A model generated the notes under the pieces. It saw only the letters and a program-made list of their open reading frames with translations, was not told where the DNA came from and ran no database searches. The position numbers and the translations under genes are program-made. Below are positions 26,569-35,345 of a DNA stretch of 64,000 bases, piece after piece. The DNA comes from Acidobacteriota bacterium (GTDB lineage: Bacteria > Acidobacteriota > Terriglobia > Terriglobales > Acidobacteriaceae), in contig JAJYVU010000006.1 of assembly GCA_021791875.1 (NCBI GenBank), positions 1 through 64,000 on the forward strand, in the 5' to 3' direction. How positions within the stretch are numbered: position 1 is the stretch's first letter; each line of letters begins with the position of its first letter.

Positions 26569-26734
26569 GGTAATGCCATCCTGATAATCGGATGCGGCAA
26601 ATGCCCACCCGGCTCCGAAGATTGCAACTACAAACTCAGAATCCGCACCGTTCGTCTTTCAAATGCAAAGACGTACTTTCCCCGTCTAAAGTCGCGCCCT
26701 CACCGAAATTTGCCCGTTCCTGACGAAGCTCTCG

Positions 26735-28228
26735 TCAGTCTTGCCCCGTCGGCGCCGGTGCTGTCTGAGCCTGAATAGTTCGCTGCACCTTGCTGTGTTT
26801 GGTCGAGTAGCTGAAGTAAATCGCCAGCCCGATGACCAGCCAGATCGTGAAACCGATCTTCGCCGGAAGATCCGTCGAAACCATCAACGAAACCGAAATC
26901 ACCATACCGGCAATCGGAACGAACGGTACCCATGGCGCCCGGAACGGCCGCGGATGATCGGGCTGCCTCACTCGCATCACCCACACTCCCAGGCAGACAA
27001 TCGTGAAGGCGAGCAGCGTCCCCAGGCTCACAAGCTCACCCAGAAACGCAATGTTGAAGAACGCCGCCAAGAAGGCCACCAGAATTCCCACCGCAATCGT
27101 CACCAGCCACGGCGTCCTGAAACGCGGATGAATTCTGCTCACCCAGGAAGGAAGCAGACCATCCTTGGCCATCGTGTACAGCACGCGCGTCTGCCCCAGA
27201 ATCATCACCAGCATGACGGATGCCAAACCCGCAATCGCCCCCAGGTCAATCAGGCAAACGCCCCATCCCGCCCCAATCGCCGCGGCTCCATCCGCCACAG
27301 GCGCCGGCGTATTCAAGCTCATGTATGGCTTGATGCCCGTGAGCAGCCCGGAAACGATGATGTAAAGGACCGTGCAAATAATCAGAGATCCCAGGATCCC
27401 GACCGGCATATCCTTCTGCGGGTTTCGCGCCTCCTGCGCCGCCGTCGATACTGCGTCAAATCCGATATACGCAAAGAACACCACGCTGGCCCCTCGCATG
27501 ATGCCCGACCAGCCATATTCGCCAAAATGTCCCAGATTCTTCGGAATAAACGGGTGCCAGTTGGCCATCATGTGGTTCCAGTGAGTGAACGCAAATGCTG
27601 TCGCCAGTCCAATAAAAATCAGCACCACGGAAACCTTGATCATCACGGCGGCGCTGTTGAAGTTGGCCGACTCCTTCACGCCCACAACCAGAATCGTCGT
27701 CACCACGATGATCGCACTCAACGCGAAGATATCAACCTTCGCCGAAAACAGATGTCCCATCAGCGTCAGCGAAACCGAAGGTGTCGGATTGAAAGGCAGC
27801 TTCACTCCAAAAAATCCCAGCAGGCTGCTCACGTAGCCGCTCCACCCCACCGCCACCGTCGCCGCTCCAAACGCATACTCCAGGCAGAGCGCCCAGCCAA
27901 TAATCCACGCCACCAGTTCTCCCAGCGTGGTGTAGCCATACGTATATGCGCTTCCGGCAATCGGAATCATCGACGCAAATTCCGCATAGCATAGGCCCGC
28001 AAATACACAGCCAATACCCGCCACCACAAACGACAGCACAATCGCGGGACCCGCAAACTGCGCCGCTGCTGTACCCGTCAGCACAAAGATTCCCGCGCCG
28101 ATGATCGCGCCGATGCCCAGCGTGATCAGATTGATTGGCCCCAGCGAGCGCTTGAGTGTGTGCTCGCCCTCTTCACGCGCTTCTTCATGCACTACGGAAA
28201 GTGGCTTTATAGCAAAAAGCTTCGCCAT
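26735..28228 (-). CDS. APC-family amino-acid permease (cationic amino acid transporter type)
   Basis: The product of about 497 residues has 12-13 membrane segments. The first helix carries the APC signature ITLGIGAIIGAGIFVLTG, followed by FAGLCYAEFASMIPIAGSAYTYGYTTLGELVAW. It matches the YfnA/CAT-like group of proton-coupled amino-acid importers; substrate unknown. The ATG at 28228 was chosen for the start. It follows the other permease gene by 25 bp and probably shares the thiE transcript. Confidence 0.88.
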   Translation of the reverse strand: MAKLFAIKPLSVVHEEAREEGEHTLKRSLGPINLITLGIGAIIGAGIFVLTGTAAAQFAGPAIVLSFVVAGIGCVFAGLCYAEFASMIPIAGSAYTYGYTTLGELVAWIIGWALCLEYAFGAATVAVGWSGYVSSLLGFFGVKLPFNPTPSVSLTLMGHLFSAKVDIFALSAIIVVTTILVVGVKESANFNSAAVMIKVSVVLIFIGLATAFAFTHWNHMMANWHPFIPKNLGHFGEYGWSGIMRGASVVFFAYIGFDAVSTAAQEARNPQKDMPVGILGSLIICTVLYIIVSGLLTGIKPYMSLNTPAPVADGAAAIGAGWGVCLIDLGAIAGLASVMLVMILGQTRVLYTMAKDGLLPSWVSRIHPRFRTPWLVTIAVGILVAFLAAFFNIAFLGELVSLGTLLAFTIVCLGVWVMRVRQPDHPRPFRAPWVPFVPIAGMVISVSLMVSTDLPAKIGFTIWLVIGLAIYFSYSTKHSKVQRTIQAQTAPAPTGQD

Positions 28229-28253
28229 TATGCGGCTGTCCTCCAGAAAATTC

Positions 28254-29810
28254 TTACGTCGTGGCTCCCCTGCCGGACCTGCGAGACCAGATCGCATAAA
28301 CAGGAAGACCCAGCAGCACGATGACGATGCCAGGCCAGGTGTACTGCGGTTTGTAGCGCAATAATACGATACATATCCAGGCCGCCATCACGATATACAG
28401 CGCGGGGAGCACCGGATAGCCTAACGCTTTATACGGTCTTTGTGCATCTGGTCTCTTCCAACGCAGCACAAAAAGACTCGCAATCGTCAGAATGTAAAAG
28501 ATCAGCTCCGTGCAGATGATGTAGTCCAGCAGCTGGCTGTAGCTGCCGGAAATGCACAGCACACACGTCCATATCCCCTGGATCACCAGCGCCACCACCG
28601 GCGTCTTGTACCGGGGATGCAGCTTCCCTGCCGCCTTGAAGAACAACCCGTCGCGGCTCATCGCGTAGTACACCCTCGGCCCTGCCAGCGTCAGCCCGTT
28701 TGCACAGCCAAACGTCGAAATCAGAATTGCGCCCGCCATCAGGAACGCGCCTGTATTCGAAAAAATCTGCTGCAGCGCCGCCGTCGCCACCCGATCGTCC
28801 GGCGCATATTGAATCCCTCGTGCCGCCAGCGTCGCTCCATGCGGATCCCCATGCAGCGGCAGGGCGAACAGATACACAAAATTCGCCAGAATATACAGCC
28901 CCAGCACCACGCCCGTCCCCAGCACCAGCGACAGGGGCAAATTCCGCTTCGGATTCTTCACCTCGCCCGCCGTATACGTCACGTTATTCCACGCATCGGC
29001 CGAGAACAGCGAACCCGTCTGTACGACGGCTAGTATCGTCAGCAGGCCCACCATCGTTACCGGCCCGCCCACACCTACCTGCAACGGATGCAGCGTCTGC
29101 CATCCTGCTCCCGCCCAGAAGTTGTGAAAGTCGTGTCCGAAATTCGCCGCCATCGCCACGGCCTTGCGCCCGAACAGCACGCCCAGCACCACCAGCCCCA
29201 GCAAAGCCGCCGTCTTCGCCGTCGTGAATATGTTCTGGATCAGCGCACCCAGCCTCACCCCAAAGACGTTCACCACCGTCAGCACGGCGATGATCACCAG
29301 CCCTGCCAGGTTCGCCGTGTTCACTCCGATGTCCATGTTCCCCAGCACCATCGGCCCCAGATGCCACGCCGGAACATGCCCGATGTGCCACAGCCAGTGC
29401 GAACTCGATATCGACGGGAAAAACACCCCCAGAAACTTCCCAAAGGCCACCGCCACCGCCGCAATCGTCCCCGTCTGGATCACCAGGAACAGCGTCCACC
29501 CGAACAGGAACCCCGGCAGCGGCCCTATCGCCTCCCGCAGGTACACATACTGCCCGCCCGCGTCCGGCATCATTGCCGCCAGTTCGCCGTAGCTCAGCGC
29601 GCCGATCATCGTCATCACCGCCGTCACAACCCAGGCAGCAATCAACAACGCCGGTGACCCCACATCCCGGCTGATCTCGGCCGGGACCAGGAAAATCCCC
29701 GACCCGATCATCGACCCCACCACAATCGCCGTCGCACTGAACCACCCAAGGGTCGGCTCCAGATGCGCTTGCACCGGCGCATTCACTGTCTTCTCGGCTG
29801 TTTCTGTCAC
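28254..29810 (-). CDS. APC-family amino-acid permease (second copy)
   Basis: The 518-residue permease begins its first helix with TAIVVGSMIGSGIFLVPAEI, the APC unwound-helix signature, followed by about eleven more helices. Its nearest sub-type looks like the serine/threonine or LAT-type exchangers (YkbA group), distinct from the neighbouring CAT-type permease. The stop is 25 bp before that gene, and the ATG is 24 bp after thiE, so the three are probably cotranscribed. Confidence 0.88.
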   Translation of the reverse strand: MTETAEKTVNAPVQAHLEPTLGWFSATAIVVGSMIGSGIFLVPAEISRDVGSPALLIAAWVVTAVMTMIGALSYGELAAMMPDAGGQYVYLREAIGPLPGFLFGWTLFLVIQTGTIAAVAVAFGKFLGVFFPSISSSHWLWHIGHVPAWHLGPMVLGNMDIGVNTANLAGLVIIAVLTVVNVFGVRLGALIQNIFTTAKTAALLGLVVLGVLFGRKAVAMAANFGHDFHNFWAGAGWQTLHPLQVGVGGPVTMVGLLTILAVVQTGSLFSADAWNNVTYTAGEVKNPKRNLPLSLVLGTGVVLGLYILANFVYLFALPLHGDPHGATLAARGIQYAPDDRVATAALQQIFSNTGAFLMAGAILISTFGCANGLTLAGPRVYYAMSRDGLFFKAAGKLHPRYKTPVVALVIQGIWTCVLCISGSYSQLLDYIICTELIFYILTIASLFVLRWKRPDAQRPYKALGYPVLPALYIVMAAWICIVLLRYKPQYTWPGIVIVLLGLPVYAIWSRRSGRGATT

Positions 29811-29834
29811 GCCTCTCCTCTTTAGGAAGAATCC

Positions 29835-30491
29835 CTAGCCCAGAATCCGCAAGAACTCCGCCGCCCGCCCGCCGGTCGGCACCGGTTCTACAACCCTCCC
29901 GAATACTGCCGAAATCACCGCCACGCTGTCCGCTCCTGCCTCGATCACCGATCGCGCGTTCTCCGCGGTAATCCCCCCTATCGCCACCAGCGGCCGCTGT
30001 GTCAACCGCCTTGCCGCTCGAACGCCCTCCAGCCCGATCACAGGATCTGGATTTTCTTTGCTCCGCGTTGCAAATACAGGCCCCACAGCAATATAGTCCA
30101 CCGCCGCCTGATCCGCTTCGGCTATCTGCTCCGGATTGTGAGTGGAAACACCAAGCACACGGCCCGGGCCAAGAATCCGCCGCGCTTCCTGGGGCGCAAG
30201 ATCCTCCTGCCCCACATGCGCGCCATCAAATCCTGCCTGTTCTACCAGGTGCACCCGGTCATTCAGAATCAGCGTCGGATCCGGCCCCGCCCCATTCCGA
30301 ATCCAGCGCGCGTCATCCAGCACCTGCTCATCGCTGCCTGTCTTGTTGCGGTACTGCAGAATCGTGGCCCCGGCATCCACCACCCGACGAACCAGCCGCA
30401 GCAGTTCTCCGCGCCGGATCTCCGGATCCGCTGACAGAATTCCACCATCCAGAATGGGATAGAAAGAAGGAAAGTCTTGCCTCGCACTCAT
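29835..30491 (-). CDS. thiE: Thiamine-phosphate synthase
   Basis: ThiE joins HMP-PP and thiazole phosphate to thiamine monophosphate. The product of about 218 residues is a TIM barrel with LILNDRVHLV, GAHVGQEDL, GVSTHN, YIAVGPVFATRSK and the phosphate loop VAIGGITAENA. The ATG at 30491 follows TTGGGG. No thi genes and no TPP-type leader are visible within the short upstream gap. It heads a probable operon with two APC permeases. Confidence 0.92.
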   Translation of the reverse strand: MSARQDFPSFYPILDGGILSADPEIRRGELLRLVRRVVDAGATILQYRNKTGSDEQVLDDARWIRNGAGPDPTLILNDRVHLVEQAGFDGAHVGQEDLAPQEARRILGPGRVLGVSTHNPEQIAEADQAAVDYIAVGPVFATRSKENPDPVIGLEGVRAARRLTQRPLVAIGGITAENARSVIEAGADSVAVISAVFGRVVEPVPTGGRAAEFLRILG

Positions 30492-30530
30492 CCCCAAGAG
30501 TGTAAGCGCAATCTCACGGGTAAAGAAACA

Positions 30531-30556
30531 GGGCGCAACCACATTTGGCTGCGCCC
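30531..30556 (-). terminator. Terminator of the zinc-ribbon gene
   Basis: On the minus strand GGGCGCAGCC pairs with GGTTGCGCCC (one G-U) around AAATGT, followed by TGTTTCTTTACC. It separates the small zinc-ribbon gene from thiE. Confidence 0.75.
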
Positions 30557-30586
30557 CCTTGATTCCATCAGGAATTGTTTGCCGCT

Positions 30587-30799
30587 CTAATTGAACGGCT
30601 CGCTCGGCACCGGCCCGGAATGAAGCGTCTGTGCCTTGCAATCATGGCACGCTTCCAGAAGCGCTCGCTCGCGTAGGTTCACATAGCTGCCGAGGGGTTT
30701 GTGGCAGTCAGGACAGAGCAACACAGTCGTTGTCTTGACAAGGTACAGTGCGGTCTTTTCGACAGGCACCGCGTGGGTGGTTTCGACGGCGTACCTCAT
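30587..30799 (-). CDS. Small zinc-ribbon-like protein
   Basis: The 70-residue protein has paired cysteine motifs CPDC (about residue 29) and CHDC (about residue 51), spaced as in a zinc-ribbon. An AAGGAGAGGAG site precedes the ATG. No family recognised; it could be a small metal-binding regulator or helper. It is followed by its own terminator. Confidence 0.65.
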   Translation of the reverse strand: MRYAVETTHAVPVEKTALYLVKTTTVLLCPDCHKPLGSYVNLRERALLEACHDCKAQTLHSGPVPSEPFN

Positions 30800-30988
30800 A
30801 CAAATTGCTCCTCTCCTTGGGAGAATTGCGTCGGCACCCTGATAACTGAGCTTATCTGTGCTTTGGTGGGTTTTCTCGATGCGTGACTATCCGAAGCGCT
30901 TTGAGGTTCCTCAGCAAACACTACGGGGTCGTTAACTGAGATGAGCGCCGCGCCTGACAGGTTGCTCGCTCACAGCCCGAAATTTTCT

Positions 30989-31016
30989 GGCTTCTTCTGA
31001 AGACTCAGAAGAAGCC
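30989..31016. promoter_or_regulatory. Perfect 12-bp inverted repeat upstream of REC-GGDEF gene
   Basis: GGCTTCTTCTGA (30989-31000) and TCAGAAGAAGCC (31005-31016) are perfect inverted halves separated by AGAC. The right part occupies the -35/-10 spacer of a flagellar-type promoter, so it could be an operator for a dimeric regulator. It is also a hairpin if transcribed from an upstream start. Confidence 0.6.
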
Positions 31017-31024
31017 GCCGATAA
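30998..31024 (+). promoter_or_regulatory. Sigma-28 (FliA)-type promoter of the REC-GGDEF gene
   Basis: TGAA (30998-31001), a 15-bp spacer and GCCGATAA (31017-31024) match the flagellar sigma-28 consensus TAAA-N15-GCCGATAA with one difference. The same TGAA-N15-GCCGATAA stands upstream of flbD in this window. The start codon is 22 bp after the -10 box with GGAG in between. Confidence 0.7.
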
Positions 31025-31046
31025 GGTCCTGTAACCGGAGATTCCA

Positions 31047-32054
31047 ATGTCCTCGCCCATTCCGCCACTGCCCCACGTACTGGTCGCAACCGATGATCCG
31101 GAGGCCAGGCAGCAGCTCGCCGCCCTGCTCGATGAATGGCACTATCCCCATATCCTGGTGGAAGATGGCGTCTCCGCCCTGCGCTTTCTCACCCATCCCC
31201 AGCCTCCCGGCGTTGCCCTCCTCGACGCGGATCTGGACTCCGTCTCCGGCCTCCAGGTCATCCACTCCCTGCGTCACCGCTACCAGCAGGCCCAGACCTG
31301 GCTCATGCTGATGGGCCGCGAGGCCAGCGCCGGAGGCGTCCAGATGGCTGCCGAAGCCGGCGCCGACGACTTTCTTCTCAAGCCCGTCGCCGCATCCGAC
31401 CTAAGAGTTCGGTTGCGCGTTGCCGAACGCGTCCAGGTCCTCACGCAGCGTGTCCGCGCAGAAAGCGAAGCGGCACGCTTCCATGCCTGCCACGACTCCC
31501 TCACCGGCCTGTTCTCCCGCGAAAGCATCCTCAAAGAACTGTTCCGCGAAACCGATCGCGTACAGCGCATGAAGACACCCCTCGCCTATCTGCTGATGGA
31601 CCTGGACTCCTTCTCGCTCATCAACTTGAATTACGGCTACTCCACCGGCGATCAGATCCTTCGGGAACTCACTCACCGCCTCAACCGGCACCTGCGCACC
31701 TACGACCTCGCCGGCCGTTACGGCGAAGACGAATTCCTCGTCGCCCTGCCCGGCTGCCCCATTGAAAGCCACCTTCCCATGGCCGAACGCATGCGCCAGG
31801 CGGTCCTCGACCGCCCCTTCGAGATCGGCAAGGACCGCGTCCTCGTCTCGGCCAGCATCGGTGTCGCCCAAAGCATGGGCCGCTCACCCCTCGTCGTCAT
31901 GCGAGAAGTCGAACGTGCACTGGCCCGGGCCAAACTGGACGGCCGCAACTGTATTCGGGAAGCCCCAACCAACAATGATCCCGATCTGGCCCTCCCCGAG
32001 TCCAACCCGCTCGTCATGCGATTGCCCGATACTCCCTCGGGCAAACCAAACTAG
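31047..32054 (+). CDS. Response regulator with GGDEF diguanylate cyclase domain
   Basis: A 335-residue PleD/WspR-like single-receiver protein that should make cyclic di-GMP when phosphorylated. The receiver domain (1-125) has acidic D16-D17, phosphoacceptor D60 (LLDADLD) and Lys112 (LLKP). The GGDEF domain (140-310) has the signature G-E-D-E-F at 226-230 instead of GGDEF, while the inhibitory RxxD site (R217-D220) five residues upstream is intact. The signature variant may lower or keep activity. A sigma-28-type promoter precedes it, so it is likely switched on with flagella genes. Convergent with the YncE/phosphoesterase gene. Confidence 0.88.
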   Translation: MSSPIPPLPHVLVATDDPEARQQLAALLDEWHYPHILVEDGVSALRFLTHPQPPGVALLDADLDSVSGLQVIHSLRHRYQQAQTWLMLMGREASAGGVQMAAEAGADDFLLKPVAASDLRVRLRVAERVQVLTQRVRAESEAARFHACHDSLTGLFSRESILKELFRETDRVQRMKTPLAYLLMDLDSFSLINLNYGYSTGDQILRELTHRLNRHLRTYDLAGRYGEDEFLVALPGCPIESHLPMAERMRQAVLDRPFEIGKDRVLVSASIGVAQSMGRSPLVVMREVERALARAKLDGRNCIREAPTNNDPDLALPESNPLVMRLPDTPSGKPN

Positions 32055-32089
32055 CGCATGTCAACAGGCTGCAGCCCCCAAACGCTTCA

Positions 32090-32128
32090 GCCCACGCCCC
32101 GGTTTCCGTCCCACTCCAGGGCGTGGGC
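32090..32128. terminator. Terminator-like hairpin between convergent genes
   Basis: GCCCACGCCC (32090-32099) pairs perfectly with GGGCGTGGGC (32119-32128), loop 19 nt. Neither side has a long T run, so termination may be partial. Confidence 0.5.
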
Positions 32129-32143
32129 CATCCCCTAACGGTC

Positions 32144-35005
32144 CTAGTCCTTGTCTGCATACGGATTCTTACTCCGCATGGCCGCCTGATACGCCTTTTC
32201 AAGCTGCGGAGGCACCGGCTTGTTCCCCATTGCCTGCTTCCACAAGATCACGTTCAGAATCGCCGGATTCGCCTTGTCCTCATGCTTGAAATCCATCTTC
32301 ATCGACGCCTGTGCGCCATAAGAATGAATCGTATTCGCCTGGTAGATCAGGCCATTCTTCTCATTGCGATAATCGGCGCTGTATGGCGGCTGATTCCCCT
32401 TGCCCTGAAACTCCCGCTCCATCACCGGCGCAAAGGCATCGTTGTTGTTCATCGGTGGAATCCCCATCAGGTCCTCCGCCGTGTGCAGCATGCTCGCCGT
32501 CGTGTAGAAGGTACTGTCCACCACCGGCTTCGCCAGGTGAGGCGCGTATTTGCTGATCACAAATGCAATCGACCGATGCGCATCCACATGATCCGCCCCA
32601 TTCTGCGCGTCGTCCTCAAGGATCAGGATCGCCGTATTGTTCCAGTACGGGCTGTGCGAAACCGCATCCACCACGCGCCCCACCGCCAGGTCATTGTCCG
32701 CCACCGAAGCCTCCGGTGTGGGCATCCCGGGCCTTGTCCCCGCCGTATGATCATTCGGCAGACGAAGCTGCACAAAGTCCGCCATCGGATCCGGCTTTCC
32801 TGCCTTCACCGCGGCCACCCACTTCCTGAAGTGCCGCAGAAACTCATTCACCCGCAGCTGATCCGGGAAACTCAGGTTGAAGTCCGGATAATTCGGATCA
32901 AAATGCCCTACCAGTTGCGGCATGGTCGCCGTGTTCTTGTACAGCAGCGGAATCTTCCACGGATACTTGCTGATTCCACCGCCGTACATCGCCGGAATCT
33001 TCTGCCCCTTCAGGATGTAAGGCCGCTTGCAGTAATGCATCGCCTCCGGCGTCCCATAGCGCGGATTTGTGATCGGCCCCTGTCCCACCTTCCCATTGCA
33101 GAATGTCGAATGAATGAACTCCGCAAAGTGGTAGAGCGTCTTGTGATGCGCCGTCAGGTCGCCCCAGATATACCCGCTCTCCGGCGTGTCTATATTCGAG
33201 ATCCCTTCCCTAAGCGGGATACGATTCTCCACCACCCCTTCAAAGTCGTAGAGTCGCTCATCGCTCCGGTAGCCCTGCTGCCAGTTGAACTCCGTGTAGT
33301 CGCTCGTAATCGCGGCATTTGACCACACATGCCCATCCCCGGAAACCTCTCCTGAGTCGTAAAAGTTATCCAGCACGCCAAATTGCAGGGCCAGCCGGTG
33401 CTCATTCGGCGTAATCTTCCAGCCGTACATCGTCAGCGCCGGATCCCCGTTCCCCGCTCCGAGATCGCCCAGGATCTGATCGTAGGTACGGTTCTCCTTG
33501 ATGATGTAGATCACGTGCTTGATCGGATGGCCGCCCACGGTAAACACAATGTGCCTCTGCTCGGCCGTCATCATGTTGTTCTTGATCGTGTCGTGCGTAT
33601 ACTCGGCCAGGTTCCTCCGTATTTCCCGCCGGCTCAGTGTCGCCAGTGAACCATGCAGCAGCGTCGGAATATACGTGTCCGGGCTGTGAAAATTGAGGTG
33701 GGGGCGGAATGGCGATGGATGCGGCGCCGGTGCCTGCGGCATGTCATTCGGTCCAGTGCCCTTCCCTTTGCCGGTTGCGATATATACATCGCTCCCATCC
33801 ACGGCCACCGCCGTCGTCAGCCATTGTGTGGGGATGAATCCCGCCACCGGGTGGCTCTTCGCAAACGGGTGAATCACCGCCACGTTATCGCCGCCCATGT
33901 CGGCAACGTAGATGGTCTTCCCGCTTGGCGACACAGCCACGCAATCCGGAATCGCGCCAAAATAGATCTGCCCCGGCAGCCGCGTGCTGAAGACGCGCTT
34001 CTCGTGCATCGCGTCGCCGTTCAAGCTCACCTGTGCCACGGCATCTCGATTCGCCAGCGCCACGTACAGCGTCCGCCCGTCCGGGCTCAGCGCCAGCGAA
34101 ACCGGATGCGAACTCGACCCCGTATCCACCTTTGGCGGCAGCAACGCCAGTTTGCTCAGCACCTTGCCGGTCGTCAGATTCAGTTCCACGACCTCCGACG
34201 CATTCCAGAGCCCGACCCATCCGCGACGCCCATCCCGGCTCGCCACCACGGAAATCGGATACGTCGACGGAACAAAGCTGTGATCCGCAAGATCAAACCG
34301 GTGCAGAATCCTCCCGCTGGCCGCGTCGATCAGCAGCGCGTCATCTGAAAACTCATCCGCTACCAGCAGTTCATCGCCCTTCCTGGTCTTCACCACGGCG
34401 AGCCCCGTCGGCGCAGGAATCGCCATCCCCGCCGGCACCGGCCGACCTACCCGGTTCTGTATCCTGCCATCCGCCAGCTTCTGCAGCGGAATGAAAATCT
34501 CCCGCTCCGGCGTCAGCTTGCCGTCATTCACCCGGTAAACCAGAATCCCATTGCCCGTGTGCGACGCGTTGTGTTGCTCCGGCGCGCTCAGCGAATCCGC
34601 GCTGACGTAAAGCTCCTTGCCATCCGACGAAAATGCAATCCCGTTGTACAGCGTCTGCGCTGCCCCTACCTCAAATCGCGGATCGGGATTATCCGTAATC
34701 TTCCCCGTCTTGGTATCGAGCAGCGTCATCGACTGCTCATAGTTCGACTGCGCCGTACCGTAACCCGCATTCACCACTGCCAGATAGCGGTGATCTGGAG
34801 ACCACGCAATCCCCATCGGCAGAGAATTGATTCGCTTTGGCGAACCGGGCACGTCGCCATACAGCATCTTGCTGGTGGGCAGTGCGATCGGATAGTGCTC
34901 GACGGTTGCTGAAGCAGTTGTAGGAGCCGTAGCCGCCTGGCCGAACAAAGGCGCTTGCATCACGAGCAATACCAGCGGAAGCACCGCTATCCATCGAGTT
35001 GTCAT
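32144..35005 (-). CDS. Secreted YncE beta-propeller / phosphoesterase fusion
   Basis: A large secreted protein of about 953 residues. After a signal peptide (WIAVLPLVLLVMQAPLFGQA) comes a seven-bladed YncE-like propeller (about 45-450), then a phosphoesterase domain (about 510-940; VIYIIKENRTYDQILGDLG, VLDNFYDSGEVSGDGHVW). That C-terminal family resembles alkaline-phosphatase-like and phospholipase C-type enzymes. The substrate is unknown. The ATG at 35005 fits the signal peptide. It faces the REC-GGDEF gene tail to tail and is divergent from the copZ-like gene. Confidence 0.85.
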   Translation of the reverse strand: MTTRWIAVLPLVLLVMQAPLFGQAATAPTTASATVEHYPIALPTSKMLYGDVPGSPKRINSLPMGIAWSPDHRYLAVVNAGYGTAQSNYEQSMTLLDTKTGKITDNPDPRFEVGAAQTLYNGIAFSSDGKELYVSADSLSAPEQHNASHTGNGILVYRVNDGKLTPEREIFIPLQKLADGRIQNRVGRPVPAGMAIPAPTGLAVVKTRKGDELLVADEFSDDALLIDAASGRILHRFDLADHSFVPSTYPISVVASRDGRRGWVGLWNASEVVELNLTTGKVLSKLALLPPKVDTGSSSHPVSLALSPDGRTLYVALANRDAVAQVSLNGDAMHEKRVFSTRLPGQIYFGAIPDCVAVSPSGKTIYVADMGGDNVAVIHPFAKSHPVAGFIPTQWLTTAVAVDGSDVYIATGKGKGTGPNDMPQAPAPHPSPFRPHLNFHSPDTYIPTLLHGSLATLSRREIRRNLAEYTHDTIKNNMMTAEQRHIVFTVGGHPIKHVIYIIKENRTYDQILGDLGAGNGDPALTMYGWKITPNEHRLALQFGVLDNFYDSGEVSGDGHVWSNAAITSDYTEFNWQQGYRSDERLYDFEGVVENRIPLREGISNIDTPESGYIWGDLTAHHKTLYHFAEFIHSTFCNGKVGQGPITNPRYGTPEAMHYCKRPYILKGQKIPAMYGGGISKYPWKIPLLYKNTATMPQLVGHFDPNYPDFNLSFPDQLRVNEFLRHFRKWVAAVKAGKPDPMADFVQLRLPNDHTAGTRPGMPTPEASVADNDLAVGRVVDAVSHSPYWNNTAILILEDDAQNGADHVDAHRSIAFVISKYAPHLAKPVVDSTFYTTASMLHTAEDLMGIPPMNNNDAFAPVMEREFQGKGNQPPYSADYRNEKNGLIYQANTIHSYGAQASMKMDFKHEDKANPAILNVILWKQAMGNKPVPPQLEKAYQAAMRSKNPYADKD

Positions 35006-35132
35006 ATTTTCATCATCCCCTCGAACCGTTAACCCAAGATAAAACACCTTCCGCAAGTCGCTCGCAACCAATCCTTTTTTGAGGCATCTTCAATTAAGAC
35101 AGTCCATCCGAACTTCCGGAACAGGAGTAAAC

Positions 35133-35345
35133 ATGCGCGAAGTCAAGCTGAAACTTGAAAATATGCACTGCGACGCGTGCGTCCGCCGCGTCACCATGAC
35201 CCTAGAAAAAACCGGCGCCAAAGTCGACGAAGTCCGCGTTGGCTCCGCCCGCGTGCACGCTCCGGACACGGTCGACGATCCGGCGATCCTTGAGGCCCTC
35301 AACAAGGCCGGCTACCCGGCCACCGTCGAAGCGATCCGCGCCTGA
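35133..35345 (+). CDS. copZ: Heavy-metal-associated domain protein (CopZ-like chaperone)
   Basis: This is a 70-residue HMA-domain protein with the copper-binding motif MHCDAC (residues about 11-16). It should deliver Cu(I) to the adjacent ATPase. AGGAG precedes the ATG at 35133. Its TGA stop overlaps the ATG of copA by one base, so the two are translationally coupled. Confidence 0.85.
   Translation: MREVKLKLENMHCDACVRRVTMTLEKTGAKVDEVRVGSARVHAPDTVDDPAILEALNKAGYPATVEAIRA

Noticed and set aside
29835-30586. TPP riboswitch before thiE
   Set aside because: The short gap holds only the terminator of the preceding gene; no thi-box core motif is seen.
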